The notes under the pieces were generated by a model. It was not told the DNA's origin, did not search any database, and worked only from the letters and a program-made list of their open reading frames with translations. A stretch of 64,000 nt of DNA, from contig JAJEEM010000074.1 of NCBI GenBank assembly GCA_022820995.1, positions 1 to 64,000 on the forward strand. The letters are read 5' to 3'. A program made the position numbers and the translations under genes. This document shows positions 34,965 through 42,979 of this stretch, piece after piece (positions within the stretch are counted from its first letter, which is position 1; each line of letters opens with the position of its first letter). Source of the stretch: Gemmatimonadota bacterium (GTDB lineage: Bacteria > Gemmatimonadota > Gemmatimonadetes > Palauibacterales > Palauibacteraceae).

Positions 34965-35028
34965 TGGTGGACGGCCTGTGCAGAGTTCCGTGCGACAATA
35001 AAGGTCGCCGCAGCAGCGAGCCTCCGGA

Positions 35029-35349
35029 TCAGGCTCCAGGCAGGCGGTAGGAGACGCCGCGGGCGACGGCCTCGTCGACGGTCTCGGGGTCGATCAGCAC
35101 CGTCACCGAAACCGTGAGGGCCCCGGCGGCCGCGATGTTCAGCGAGAGCGTCGTGGCGGCGGTTGCGTCGGGAAGATCGGCGATCAGGAGGAGATCATCG
35201 TCGCCGAACGCGTAGTAGAAGCCCTCGAGCGTGCCGCCCGCGCTCTCGACGGTCTGCCTCAGGGCCTCGCGGCGGCCGGTGCCTCCCTCGGCGATCAGGC
35301 CCTGGAGGCCCGACTGTGTGTAGCTCGTGCGGAACATGTACTTGGCCAT
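35029..35349 (-). CDS. GYD-domain protein
   Basis: 106 residues from the ATG at 35349 (GGAG close upstream). The protein begins MAKYMFRTSYTQSGLQGLIAEGG and contains FYYAFGDDDLLLIADLPD and VTVLIDPETVDEAV, the pattern of the small GYD family, a ferredoxin-like alpha/beta barrel fold of unknown function. No signal peptide is present, so it is probably cytoplasmic, unlike its exported neighbours. It lies 59 bp after the ankyrin gene and ends the DUF1592-DUF1552-ankyrin operon. Confidence 0.85.
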   Translation of the reverse strand: MAKYMFRTSYTQSGLQGLIAEGGTGRREALRQTVESAGGTLEGFYYAFGDDDLLLIADLPDATAATTLSLNIAAAGALTVSVTVLIDPETVDEAVARGVSYRLPGA

Positions 35350-35408
35350 GGTTCTCCGTATTCTCCGTGTCGGGTTTGTTTCTTCGGGTTGGGTCGGTTC
35401 TCTGCGGT

Positions 35409-37415
35409 TCAGCAGGTGAGGCAGTTGTTGTTGTTGTGAGAGCCCAGGCTCTCGAGGAGCGCGACGGTCTCCGGGAAAGGCGAGACGCGCTGCACGGGAC
35501 CGTTCGCCATGTCGGCCGTCGTCTGACCGCGGCGGCTGACCACGGTGACGTCGCCCCCGACTTCCACGAGATAGAGAATCATCTCGTTGTCGCCGCGCGA
35601 GGCCGCGTTGTGCAGCGCCGTGTAACCATTGTGGTCGCGGACGTTCACATCCGCGCCGAGTTCCTCGACGAGGTACTTCACGGCCGGTATCCACCCCTCG
35701 GGCGTGTGGCGGTGCGCGTTGCCCGCGAACCCCTCGCCGTAACCCACCCCGGAGGCCGCGTGGATCGGCATCACGCCCGGCCCGCCCGGGGGAACCGGCG
35801 GCAGCCCGGAGGCATCCGGCGCGTTCGCCCGCGCCCGGTCCGCCGCTTCCGCGGCCTCCACCAGCGCCTTTCGGGTGTCCTCGGTGAGGTTCTCGAGGTC
35901 GTTGTCGGGATACTCCTTCTGCTCCTCCTCGGGCAGTTGGTCCCGAATGTCCTGGAGCAGCTTGAGGCGCTCTTCCTGCGGGAGTTCCGCGTAGGAAGAG
36001 TCGCGCAACGCGTTCAGCGCCTGCTGCCGCAGGAACTCGTCCGGGGAGAGACGCTGGCGGCGAGGCGGGGCCTTCGTCGGGATGTTCGGGTCGGCCCCGT
36101 ACTCGACGAGGAGCTTCATCGCCTCGACGTCCGTCGCGTAGGCGGCGCGCCAGAAGGCGGTGGCGCCGTTCGTGTCGACGAGGCCGCAGTTCCGGTTGCC
36201 GCAGCCGGTGTACACCATGTACCACGGATGGCGGGTGATCCGATGGTTGGGGTCCGCCCCGGCGTCGAGCAGCGCGCGCGCCACCTCCAGGTAGTTCGCG
36301 CTCTGGAGCGGGCGCTCCTGCGGCTGCGGGAACCGTGTGCGCGGCTGCCAGCGGGCGTTGATGACGGCCCACAGCGGCGATACACCGTTGAGTTCGGCCG
36401 CGATGTTCGGATCCGCGCCCCGCTCGAGGAGCATCAGCACCAGGTCGAACTGCCCGTTGATCGCGGCCATCACGAGCGGGCTCGTCCCGTCCGCCGCGCT
36501 CACGACGTCGATGTCGGCGCCTCCGTCGAGGAGGGCGAGGGCCGACTCCACATACCCCTGCCGGACCGCGTGCAGGAGCGGCGTCAGGCCGCCGATCTTC
36601 TCGACCGGAGGCAGGAAGAGGCGGCTGAAGTCGCTCTCGTCCTCTTCTTCCTCCTCCTCTTCCTCGGGGAGGCCCTCCGCGTAGATCTCGCGTCCCGCCC
36701 GTACGGCCGCCTGCAGCTCGCCGGGCGTCGGTGTGCGCGCCTCGTCCCCTTCTCCGGTGAAGGCCTGGAGCACCTCGGTCTCACGCTGCCGCGCCAGGCG
36801 GTCCAGCTTTTCCTGCTCGATGATGTCGATGACGAGCGACGTGATGTCGGGGTCCGCACCGCCCTCCAGCAGCACGCGGATCGCCTCGGCCCGGTTGCCG
36901 GCGGCGGCGAAGGTGAGGGGCGTCTGGCCCCACTCGGCCTCGACCGCATCGGGATCCGCGCCCGCCTCGAGCAGCACCCGGATCGCGTCGGGGTTTCCGG
37001 ACGCCGCGGCGAGATGGAGCGGCGTGGCGCCGCTGTTCGCGGTCAGGGCCATCGCGTCCGAACCCGCCGCGACCAGGCTGCCGAGAATCTCCGCCGAGCC
37101 CCGGCGCGCGGCGAGGTGGAGCGGCGTGTACTGCCCGATCCGCGTGACGGCCGCCACGTCGGCCCCGGCGTAGATGAGCATGTCCGCGAGTTCCGCGTCG
37201 CCCCGGTCGGCGGCCCAGTGCAGGGCCGTCATCCCGTCTCCCTGCGCCGCGTTGACGTCCAGCCCCTCCCGCAGGAGTTCCCGCACCGTCTCGACTTCGC
37301 CGCGCATGGCGGCGTCGGCGACGGGCGAATCGGGCGGCGAATGAGGCGTCCCCGCCGAGACGAGGACCGCCGCGCAGAGGACCGCGAACGCGTGCCGGAG
37401 CCTGCCCGCCCGCAC
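35409..37415 (-). CDS. Exported ankyrin-repeat protein
   Basis: 668 residues from a GTG at 37415, which lies 2 bp after the DUF1552 stop; no later start precedes the signal peptide RLRHAFAVLCAAVLVSAG. Ankyrin repeats of the type GxTPLHxAAxxGxxxxVxxLLxxGADP cover about 35-200, then about 260-400 and about 560-650. They are interrupted by an acidic stretch (EEEEEEEEDESDF, about 250-262) and a charged, likely helical segment (about 430-520). The protein ends SHNNNNCLTC, an unusual Asn/Cys tail. Ankyrin repeats bind proteins; export suggests a periplasmic partner, plausibly the DUF1552 and DUF1592 proteins encoded just upstream. Confidence 0.88.
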   Translation of the reverse strand: MRAGRLRHAFAVLCAAVLVSAGTPHSPPDSPVADAAMRGEVETVRELLREGLDVNAAQGDGMTALHWAADRGDAELADMLIYAGADVAAVTRIGQYTPLHLAARRGSAEILGSLVAAGSDAMALTANSGATPLHLAAASGNPDAIRVLLEAGADPDAVEAEWGQTPLTFAAAGNRAEAIRVLLEGGADPDITSLVIDIIEQEKLDRLARQRETEVLQAFTGEGDEARTPTPGELQAAVRAGREIYAEGLPEEEEEEEEDESDFSRLFLPPVEKIGGLTPLLHAVRQGYVESALALLDGGADIDVVSAADGTSPLVMAAINGQFDLVLMLLERGADPNIAAELNGVSPLWAVINARWQPRTRFPQPQERPLQSANYLEVARALLDAGADPNHRITRHPWYMVYTGCGNRNCGLVDTNGATAFWRAAYATDVEAMKLLVEYGADPNIPTKAPPRRQRLSPDEFLRQQALNALRDSSYAELPQEERLKLLQDIRDQLPEEEQKEYPDNDLENLTEDTRKALVEAAEAADRARANAPDASGLPPVPPGGPGVMPIHAASGVGYGEGFAGNAHRHTPEGWIPAVKYLVEELGADVNVRDHNGYTALHNAASRGDNEMILYLVEVGGDVTVVSRRGQTTADMANGPVQRVSPFPETVALLESLGSHNNNNCLTC

Positions 37416-37417
37416 CG

Positions 37418-38854
37418 TCAGGTCCCCGCGTCCGTCGTGACCGGGTCGGCCTGGTTGAGCGACATCGGGCCGGTACTGTCGCCGAACTCGTGCATGTCGT
37501 CGACGCCGAGGCCGTGGAGGACGGAGAGCATGGCGTTCGCCATCGGCGTCCCGTCCGGCGCCTTGATGTGCAGGTCGCCCTCGAGCATCCCGTTGCCGTG
37601 CCCGAGCAGGAAGAGCGGCGCCCGGCGGTGGTTGTGCAGGTTCGCATCGGCCATCGGCGACCCCCACAGCACCACGCTCTGGTCGAGCAGGCTCGACTCG
37701 CCGTGCATCGTGTTCTTCAGCTTGTCGATCAGATACGGGAGCTGACCGACGCGGAACTGGTTGATCTTGTTGAACTCCAGCACCGCCTCCTCCCGGTTCC
37801 CGTGGTGGGAGGCCGGGTGGAAGGGCCGGTCTGACTCGCTGTCCGGGAAGACGCGGTTCTGAGCGTCGCGCCCCGTCTTGAAGGAGATCACGCGCGTCAT
37901 GTCGGTCTCGAGCGCGAGCACCTGGATGTCGAACAGCATCTGCATGTGCTCGGTGAACGAATCGGGAACGCCGGCCGGCGCCTCCGGCAGGGCGCGCTCC
38001 TCGCCGCTCGAGTTCCGCCCCTCGACCATCTGAATCCGGCGCTCCAGTTCGCGGACATTCGTAAGGTACTGGTCCATGCGGCGCGCGTCCTCCGCGCCGA
38101 GGGTGCGCTGGACGGTGGAGATCTCGCCCGAAATCCAGTCGAGGATGCTGCGGCGCGTGGCCCGCCGCGCCGCCCGCTCCGCCTCGGTGCCGCCGGCGCC
38201 GAACAGAAGGTCGAAGGCCACCCGCGGATCGCGGATCATGGGCAGCGGTTCGGTCGGCGACGCCCAGCTCAGCGAGTCGGTGTAGGCGCACGAGTAGTTG
38301 TACGTGCAGCCGCCCGCCTGATCGAGATTCTCGATGCAGAACTGCATCGAAGGCATCGGCGTCTCCTGGCCGAAACGCTGCGCGTAGATCTGATCCATCG
38401 ACGTGCCGCAGAAGATGTCGGACCCCTGCGTCTGCTTCGGGTGCGCCTGCGTCAGGAACACGGCGCTCGAGCGGAAGTGGTCCCCGCCGATCTCGGGAGG
38501 CGTGAACGCCTCGGCGTTCCGCACATCCGTGTTGCTGATGATCGTCAGGTGCTCGCGGTACGGCTTCAGGGAGACGAGCGCGCTCTCATCGATGATCTCG
38601 AAGTCGCGTCCCGCCTTTTCGGGCGCGAAGAGGAACTTCGTCGCGCCGTGCTCGCGGTTGCACCCCGCGAGGCCGTGCACTTCCTCGATCGCGATGAGCC
38701 GGGTCCCCTTCCCCTCGGTCAGGCTCTTCGCGCTCGTCGATCCCCACAGACGGCCCGCCGGAACCATCGCGTCGAGAAACGGCAGGGCGAGCGTGGCCCC
38801 GACGCCTCGAATGAAGGTCCTGCGAGGCAGGTGCTGTCCCGTGATGAATTCCAT
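37418..38854 (-). CDS. DUF1552 family protein, Tat-exported
   Basis: 478 residues from the ATG at 38854 (GAGGGAG upstream). Residues 11-13 (RRTFIRGVGATLALPFLDAM) form a twin-arginine signal. The body matches DUF1552: NCREHGATKFLFAPEK-like segment, HLTIISNTDVRNAEAF, DHFRSSAVFLTQAHPKQ, GTSMDQIYAQRFG, SIDWISGEIS-like helix, and near the end HHGNREEAVLEFNKIN. The family often sits next to DUF1592 proteins in Planctomycetota, Acidobacteriota and Gemmatimonadota. Its fold resembles the exported sulfatase-like DUF1501 group, but its reaction is unknown. Tat export implies folding in the cytoplasm, perhaps with a cofactor. It is 47 bp after the DUF1592 stop and 2 bp before the ankyrin start. Confidence 0.87.
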   Translation of the reverse strand: MEFITGQHLPRRTFIRGVGATLALPFLDAMVPAGRLWGSTSAKSLTEGKGTRLIAIEEVHGLAGCNREHGATKFLFAPEKAGRDFEIIDESALVSLKPYREHLTIISNTDVRNAEAFTPPEIGGDHFRSSAVFLTQAHPKQTQGSDIFCGTSMDQIYAQRFGQETPMPSMQFCIENLDQAGGCTYNYSCAYTDSLSWASPTEPLPMIRDPRVAFDLLFGAGGTEAERAARRATRRSILDWISGEISTVQRTLGAEDARRMDQYLTNVRELERRIQMVEGRNSSGEERALPEAPAGVPDSFTEHMQMLFDIQVLALETDMTRVISFKTGRDAQNRVFPDSESDRPFHPASHHGNREEAVLEFNKINQFRVGQLPYLIDKLKNTMHGESSLLDQSVVLWGSPMADANLHNHRRAPLFLLGHGNGMLEGDLHIKAPDGTPMANAMLSVLHGLGVDDMHEFGDSTGPMSLNQADPVTTDAGT

Positions 38855-38901
38855 GTTCTCCCTCTCGTAACGTCGGACCGTCGCCCGGCCGCCCGGGCCG
38901 T

Positions 38902-41418
38902 CTAGCGGCGGTCTTCGGAAACCTCCTCGGAAACTTCCTCTTCTACCGCGGTCGCGGGCATGGCCCGCTTCATCCTGAAGGCATCTCCGTTCACGACGCC
39001 CATGATCAGCGACGAAAGCCTGTAGTCGTCCTCCTCCGCATCCTCCACGATCGACCGGATCCAAGGCTGGTCGTAGTACTCGACGCGGCGGCCGAGCGCG
39101 TACGCGGCCAGGTTCTCCGTGAAGTTCCGGAGCAGCGGCAGCGGGCGCGTGAGGAGCGCGTCGACGAGTTCCGGCGGCGTCTGGACCGCCGTCCCGTCGT
39201 AGAAGTCGCCCCGCGTGTCGAGCGGCATCCCGTTCTCCCGCAGGCGCCACTTTCCGGTCACGTCGAAGTTGTCCAGCGCGAGGCCGATCGGGTCCATGAA
39301 CCGGTGGCAGGAGCGGCACGCCGGACTCGCCCGGTGCATCTCCATCCGCTCGCGCGTCGTGAGCAGCCGGCCGTCCATCGACTCTTCCGTTTCGTCCAGA
39401 TCCGGCACCCCCGGCGGGGGCGGCGGGGGCGGCGTCCCGAGCAGGACCTCCATCACCCACTTGCCCCGCAGCACCGGCGATGTGCGGTTGGCGAGCGAGG
39501 TGAGGACGAGGACGCTGCCGTGGCCCAGAACCCCGACGCGTTCGTCGCCCGGATAGCTCACGCGCTGGAAGTCCCGCCCCGCCACACCGTCGAACCCGTA
39601 GTGATGGGCCAGACGCTCGTTCACGAACGTGTAGTCCGCGCGGAAGAAATCGAGCACGCTCCGGTCCTCGCGAATGAGGCTCTGGAAGAGGAGTTCGGTC
39701 TCCCGCTTCATGGCGTCCGCGAGGTTCTCGTCGAAATTCGGGTAGAAGTTGGGGTCGGGGCGGACCTTGTAGAGGTCCTGCAGCCGCAGCCACTGCGACA
39801 CGAAGCGCGAACTCAGCGCCTCGGAGCGGGGGTCGGCGAGCATGCGGCGCGCCTGCCGCTCCAGTTCGCCGGGGTCGGACAGCCGTCCCTCGACCGCCGC
39901 GGTCCGCAGTTCCTCGTCGGGCGGAAGACCCCAGAGGAAGAACGAGAGCCGCGACGCGAGGTCGATGTCCTCCAGCGCGTAGGCCTCTCCGCTCCTGACG
40001 CCGTCGGGCTCGCGCTCGAGCCGGAGGACGAAGAACGGGCTCGCGAGGATCGCCTCGAGGGCCATGCGCACGCCGATTTCGAACCCGCCCTGCTCGACGC
40101 CCATGTCGTAGAACGTCATCAGGCCGTCGACCTCGCTCGGTTCGAGCGGGCGGCGGTAGGCGCTGCGCGCGAGGTTGGTGAGGATGCCTCGGGCGCACGG
40201 CCGCTCCTCGTCGGATGACGTGGGACGGCAGGTGAAGATGCGCTGGCGGATCGGCGACTCCGACACGCCGGTCGGGTTGTGCGGTCCGCCGATGATCACA
40301 TCCTGCAGGTGCGGCAGCGTCGTGATCCCGCCCCCGCCCGAACCGCCGCCGGCATTGGACCACACGTGCGGCCGGATCAGGTCCTCGTACGGCCCTTCCT
40401 GGCGCCGGACGAAGGCGGCCGAGACGCGGTGCTGGCCGGCGCGGACGAAGACGGGCTCCGTACCGACGGGCGTGAAGCCGCGGTCATCCGCCCCGCCGCC
40501 GCGACGCGTGTAGTGGAGGAGCGCGACCCGCTCGCCGTCGATCGAGATGTCGATGTCCTCCATGCGGGAGTTCGCGCCGGAGGTGAAGACGAGCGAGAAG
40601 GTGTACTCGCCGTCGGCCGGGAACGTGTGCTCCACGACCATCCCGCCGCGCGTCCCGAACGGGGCCCCCTCCACGTGATCCCACGGGTGCTGCGACAGGT
40701 ACTGCGAGTTCTTGTACGTCGTGTTGACCGCCGGGGCGTTGCGGTCGCCCACCGCCATGCGGCTGATCTCGGCGGCCGCGTTCAGGTAGGCGTCGAGGAG
40801 CGTCGGCGAGAGCGCCTGCACGTCGGCGATGTTGTCGAAGTTCGCGCTCATCTGGTCGTTGGGGAGCCACTTCCCCGCATCGACCTCGAGCCCCAGCAGA
40901 TCGCGGATCGCCCGCTCGTACTCGGGCCGGTTGAGCCGCTGGAAGGTGCGGCCGCCGGGGTTCGGGTTCCGGGCCGCCGCGTCGTCGACGATGGTCTCGA
41001 GCGTCACGACGAGTTCGAACAGGTCCTCCTCCGGCGGACGGCGCACGCCGGGCGGCGGCATCATGCCGGCGCGCAGCTTGCGGATCATCTTTTCGGCGGT
41101 CTCCGCCTGCGCGTCCGCGGCGTCCACATCGAACGACTCGAGGGTGAGATTGCCCGCCAGCCGCCGACTGTTGTGGCAGTTCGTGCAGACGCCCTGGACG
41201 ATGTCGTTGGGATCGGTCGAGGCGGCCGCATGCGGCGCTGCATGCCGGAACTCCGCGGCCGAGCCGACGCCGGGCTGGCCGGCAGCATCGACCACGGCCG
41301 CGGCGGACGAGGTCTCGCCCTCCTGCGCGGGGAGGCTCGCGGGGACCGCGAGAACGAGCGTCAGAGCCGCGCCAACCGTGCGGATCGCCATCGCTTTGTA
41401 CGCTTCCTGTCGGGGCAT
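38902..41418 (-). CDS. Exported DUF1587/1592/1588/1585 cytochrome-like protein
   Basis: 838 residues. The signal peptide is AIRTVGAALTLVLAVPASLPAQ (start at 41418 or at Met10, 41391). A c-type heme motif CTNCH lies at 78-82. A DUF1587-type segment follows (about 150-215, FQRLNRPEYERAIRDLLGL), then a carbohydrate-binding-like beta region (about 225-375), DUF1595 (about 395-450), DUF1592 (about 455-590, LASRLSFFLWGLPPD) and DUF1588 (about 610-710). The last of these carries a second CxxCH, CRSCH near residue 700, in HRASPACRSCHRFMDPIGLALDNFD. A DUF1585-like end closes the protein. The family was first noted in planctomycetes; the role is thought to be periplasmic electron transfer or polymer breakdown but is not established. 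It is the first gene of the four-gene operon ending at 35029. Confidence 0.88.
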   Translation of the reverse strand: MPRQEAYKAMAIRTVGAALTLVLAVPASLPAQEGETSSAAAVVDAAGQPGVGSAAEFRHAAPHAAASTDPNDIVQGVCTNCHNSRRLAGNLTLESFDVDAADAQAETAEKMIRKLRAGMMPPPGVRRPPEEDLFELVVTLETIVDDAAARNPNPGGRTFQRLNRPEYERAIRDLLGLEVDAGKWLPNDQMSANFDNIADVQALSPTLLDAYLNAAAEISRMAVGDRNAPAVNTTYKNSQYLSQHPWDHVEGAPFGTRGGMVVEHTFPADGEYTFSLVFTSGANSRMEDIDISIDGERVALLHYTRRGGGADDRGFTPVGTEPVFVRAGQHRVSAAFVRRQEGPYEDLIRPHVWSNAGGGSGGGGITTLPHLQDVIIGGPHNPTGVSESPIRQRIFTCRPTSSDEERPCARGILTNLARSAYRRPLEPSEVDGLMTFYDMGVEQGGFEIGVRMALEAILASPFFVLRLEREPDGVRSGEAYALEDIDLASRLSFFLWGLPPDEELRTAAVEGRLSDPGELERQARRMLADPRSEALSSRFVSQWLRLQDLYKVRPDPNFYPNFDENLADAMKRETELLFQSLIREDRSVLDFFRADYTFVNERLAHHYGFDGVAGRDFQRVSYPGDERVGVLGHGSVLVLTSLANRTSPVLRGKWVMEVLLGTPPPPPPPGVPDLDETEESMDGRLLTTRERMEMHRASPACRSCHRFMDPIGLALDNFDVTGKWRLRENGMPLDTRGDFYDGTAVQTPPELVDALLTRPLPLLRNFTENLAAYALGRRVEYYDQPWIRSIVEDAEEDDYRLSSLIMGVVNGDAFRMKRAMPATAVEEEVSEEVSEDRR

Positions 41419-41522
41419 CGAGACCGCTTTGTCAGCCAGTTCGCATGTAGGCGCATTAAAAGATGTATCCGCATAACACGCTAAGCCCGAAACCCGCTGT
41501 GAGGCAAGCGGCGGGAGCCCGT

Positions 41523-42968
41523 TCAGTCGTCGCGCCAGCGGACCGATTCGGGGGTGATCTCGTCCACGGTGCGGGCGCCGAGGAGGGCCATCGTGCGGCG
41601 GAATCCCTCATCGAACCACTTCAGGACGAGGTCCACGCCGCGCTCGCCGCCGGCTCCCAGCGCATAGAAGTAGGCGCGGCCCGCCAGGCAGGCCTTCGCC
41701 CCGAGCGCGACGGCCTTCGCGATGTCGCTCCCGCGCCGGACGCCGCCGTCGATGAGGACATCGAGCCGGTCGCCGACCCGGTCCGCGACGGGCTGCAGCA
41801 GTTCGAGCGTCGGGGGCGCGTCGTCGAGTTGCCGCCCGCCGTGGTTCGAGATCACGATGCCCTCGGCGCCGGCGTCCGCCGCGAGGACGGCGTCTTCGAC
41901 CGTCTGAATCCCCTTGATGACGATGGGACCGTCCCAGATCGAGCGCAGCCAGTCGACGTCGGCCCAGTCGAGCTTCGGATCGAACTGCTCGTTCACGTAC
42001 TGCGCGAGACCCATGGCGTCGACGCCTCCCGCCCCACCCCCCGCGTCCCGGCTCACCGCGCTCGAGAAGACGATCGGTTCGGAGGTGAGGAAGTCCCACG
42101 TCCAGCCAGGTTTGCGGATGCCGTCCACGACCGTGTCGAGCCCGAGTTGCGGGGGGAGGGTGAAACCGTAGCGGACATCGCGCTCGCGCCGTCCGAGCAC
42201 CGCGACGTCCACCGTGAGGAGGAGGGCCTCGTAGCCGGACTCGCGGGCCCGCCCGACGAGTTCCGCGACCAGGCCGCGGTCCTTCCACACGTAGACCTGG
42301 AACCACTTGGGACCGGAGCTGACGGCGGCCACCTCCTCGATCGAGCGGGTGCCGAGGGTGGAGAGGCTGTACGTGACCCCTGCGCGCTCGGCGGCCCGGG
42401 CCACGGCGAGTTCGCCCTCCGAATCCGCGATGCGGCTGAAACCGGTGGGGGCGAGGATGAGCGGCAGCGGCTGGCGCCTCCCGAGGACCGTCACGCCGGG
42501 GTCCACGTTCGTCACGTCCCGGAGGATGCGGGGCCGGAACTCGAGACGGTGGAAAGCGTTGCAGTTCCGCGCCTGGGTGCGCTCGTCCTCCGCGGCGCCG
42601 TCGATGTAGCCGAACACGCCGCGCGGGAGCCGGCGCCGGGCGACGTCCCGCAGGTCCTCGACGCTCGCGCAGCGGCCGAGTCGGCGCGCGACGGGGCTCA
42701 CCTCGAACTTCCGGAAGCGGACGGCGGAGCGGAACGTCTTCAGCATCGAGACCTCCGACACCCCGAAGACCGCGCCGAAGAGCGCACCGCCGGCGAGACC
42801 GAGGATCGCGAGCACCGGCGGCCAGATGTCGACGAGCGACGCCATCGGCAGTCCGCCGGGCAGCGTGTCGGCGAGGACTTCGATCACCGCGCCGACGAAC
42901 GCCCCCGCCAGGGCCCAGATGAAGGCCATCCTGACGATTCCGCGCATGTGCCTGCGCCGCTTCCTCAT
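41523..42968 (-). CDS. FMN-dependent alpha-hydroxyacid dehydrogenase with two-helix membrane N-terminus
   Basis: 481 residues from the ATG at 42968 (GGAGGAGGA upstream). Residues 1-74 hold two hydrophobic helices (about 12-33 and 46-70). From Met75 the protein is a full L-lactate dehydrogenase/glycolate oxidase-type enzyme: LILAPTGFSRIADSEGE, STLGTRSIEEVA, WFQVYVWKD, LLLTVDVAVLGRRERD, IVIKGIQTVEDA, SNHGGRQLDDAP (catalytic His376) and LIDGGVRRGSDIAKA. The family oxidises 2-hydroxyacids to 2-oxoacids with FMN, passing electrons to quinone, cytochrome or oxygen. An internal ATG at 42746 with GGAGG 5 nt upstream could make a soluble 407-residue form. It is the last gene of the ppsA operon, 11 bp after the previous stop, and its pyruvate product could feed PpsA. 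Confidence 0.88.
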   Translation of the reverse strand: MRKRRRHMRGIVRMAFIWALAGAFVGAVIEVLADTLPGGLPMASLVDIWPPVLAILGLAGGALFGAVFGVSEVSMLKTFRSAVRFRKFEVSPVARRLGRCASVEDLRDVARRRLPRGVFGYIDGAAEDERTQARNCNAFHRLEFRPRILRDVTNVDPGVTVLGRRQPLPLILAPTGFSRIADSEGELAVARAAERAGVTYSLSTLGTRSIEEVAAVSSGPKWFQVYVWKDRGLVAELVGRARESGYEALLLTVDVAVLGRRERDVRYGFTLPPQLGLDTVVDGIRKPGWTWDFLTSEPIVFSSAVSRDAGGGAGGVDAMGLAQYVNEQFDPKLDWADVDWLRSIWDGPIVIKGIQTVEDAVLAADAGAEGIVISNHGGRQLDDAPPTLELLQPVADRVGDRLDVLIDGGVRRGSDIAKAVALGAKACLAGRAYFYALGAGGERGVDLVLKWFDEGFRRTMALLGARTVDEITPESVRWRDD

Positions 42969-42979
42969 TCCTCCTCCGC

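Noticed and set aside
35409-38291. A 960-codon ankyrin gene starting at 38291
   Set aside because: Its first 290 codons are a frame-shadow of the DUF1552 gene; the signal peptide and ankyrin repeats start at the GTG at 37415.
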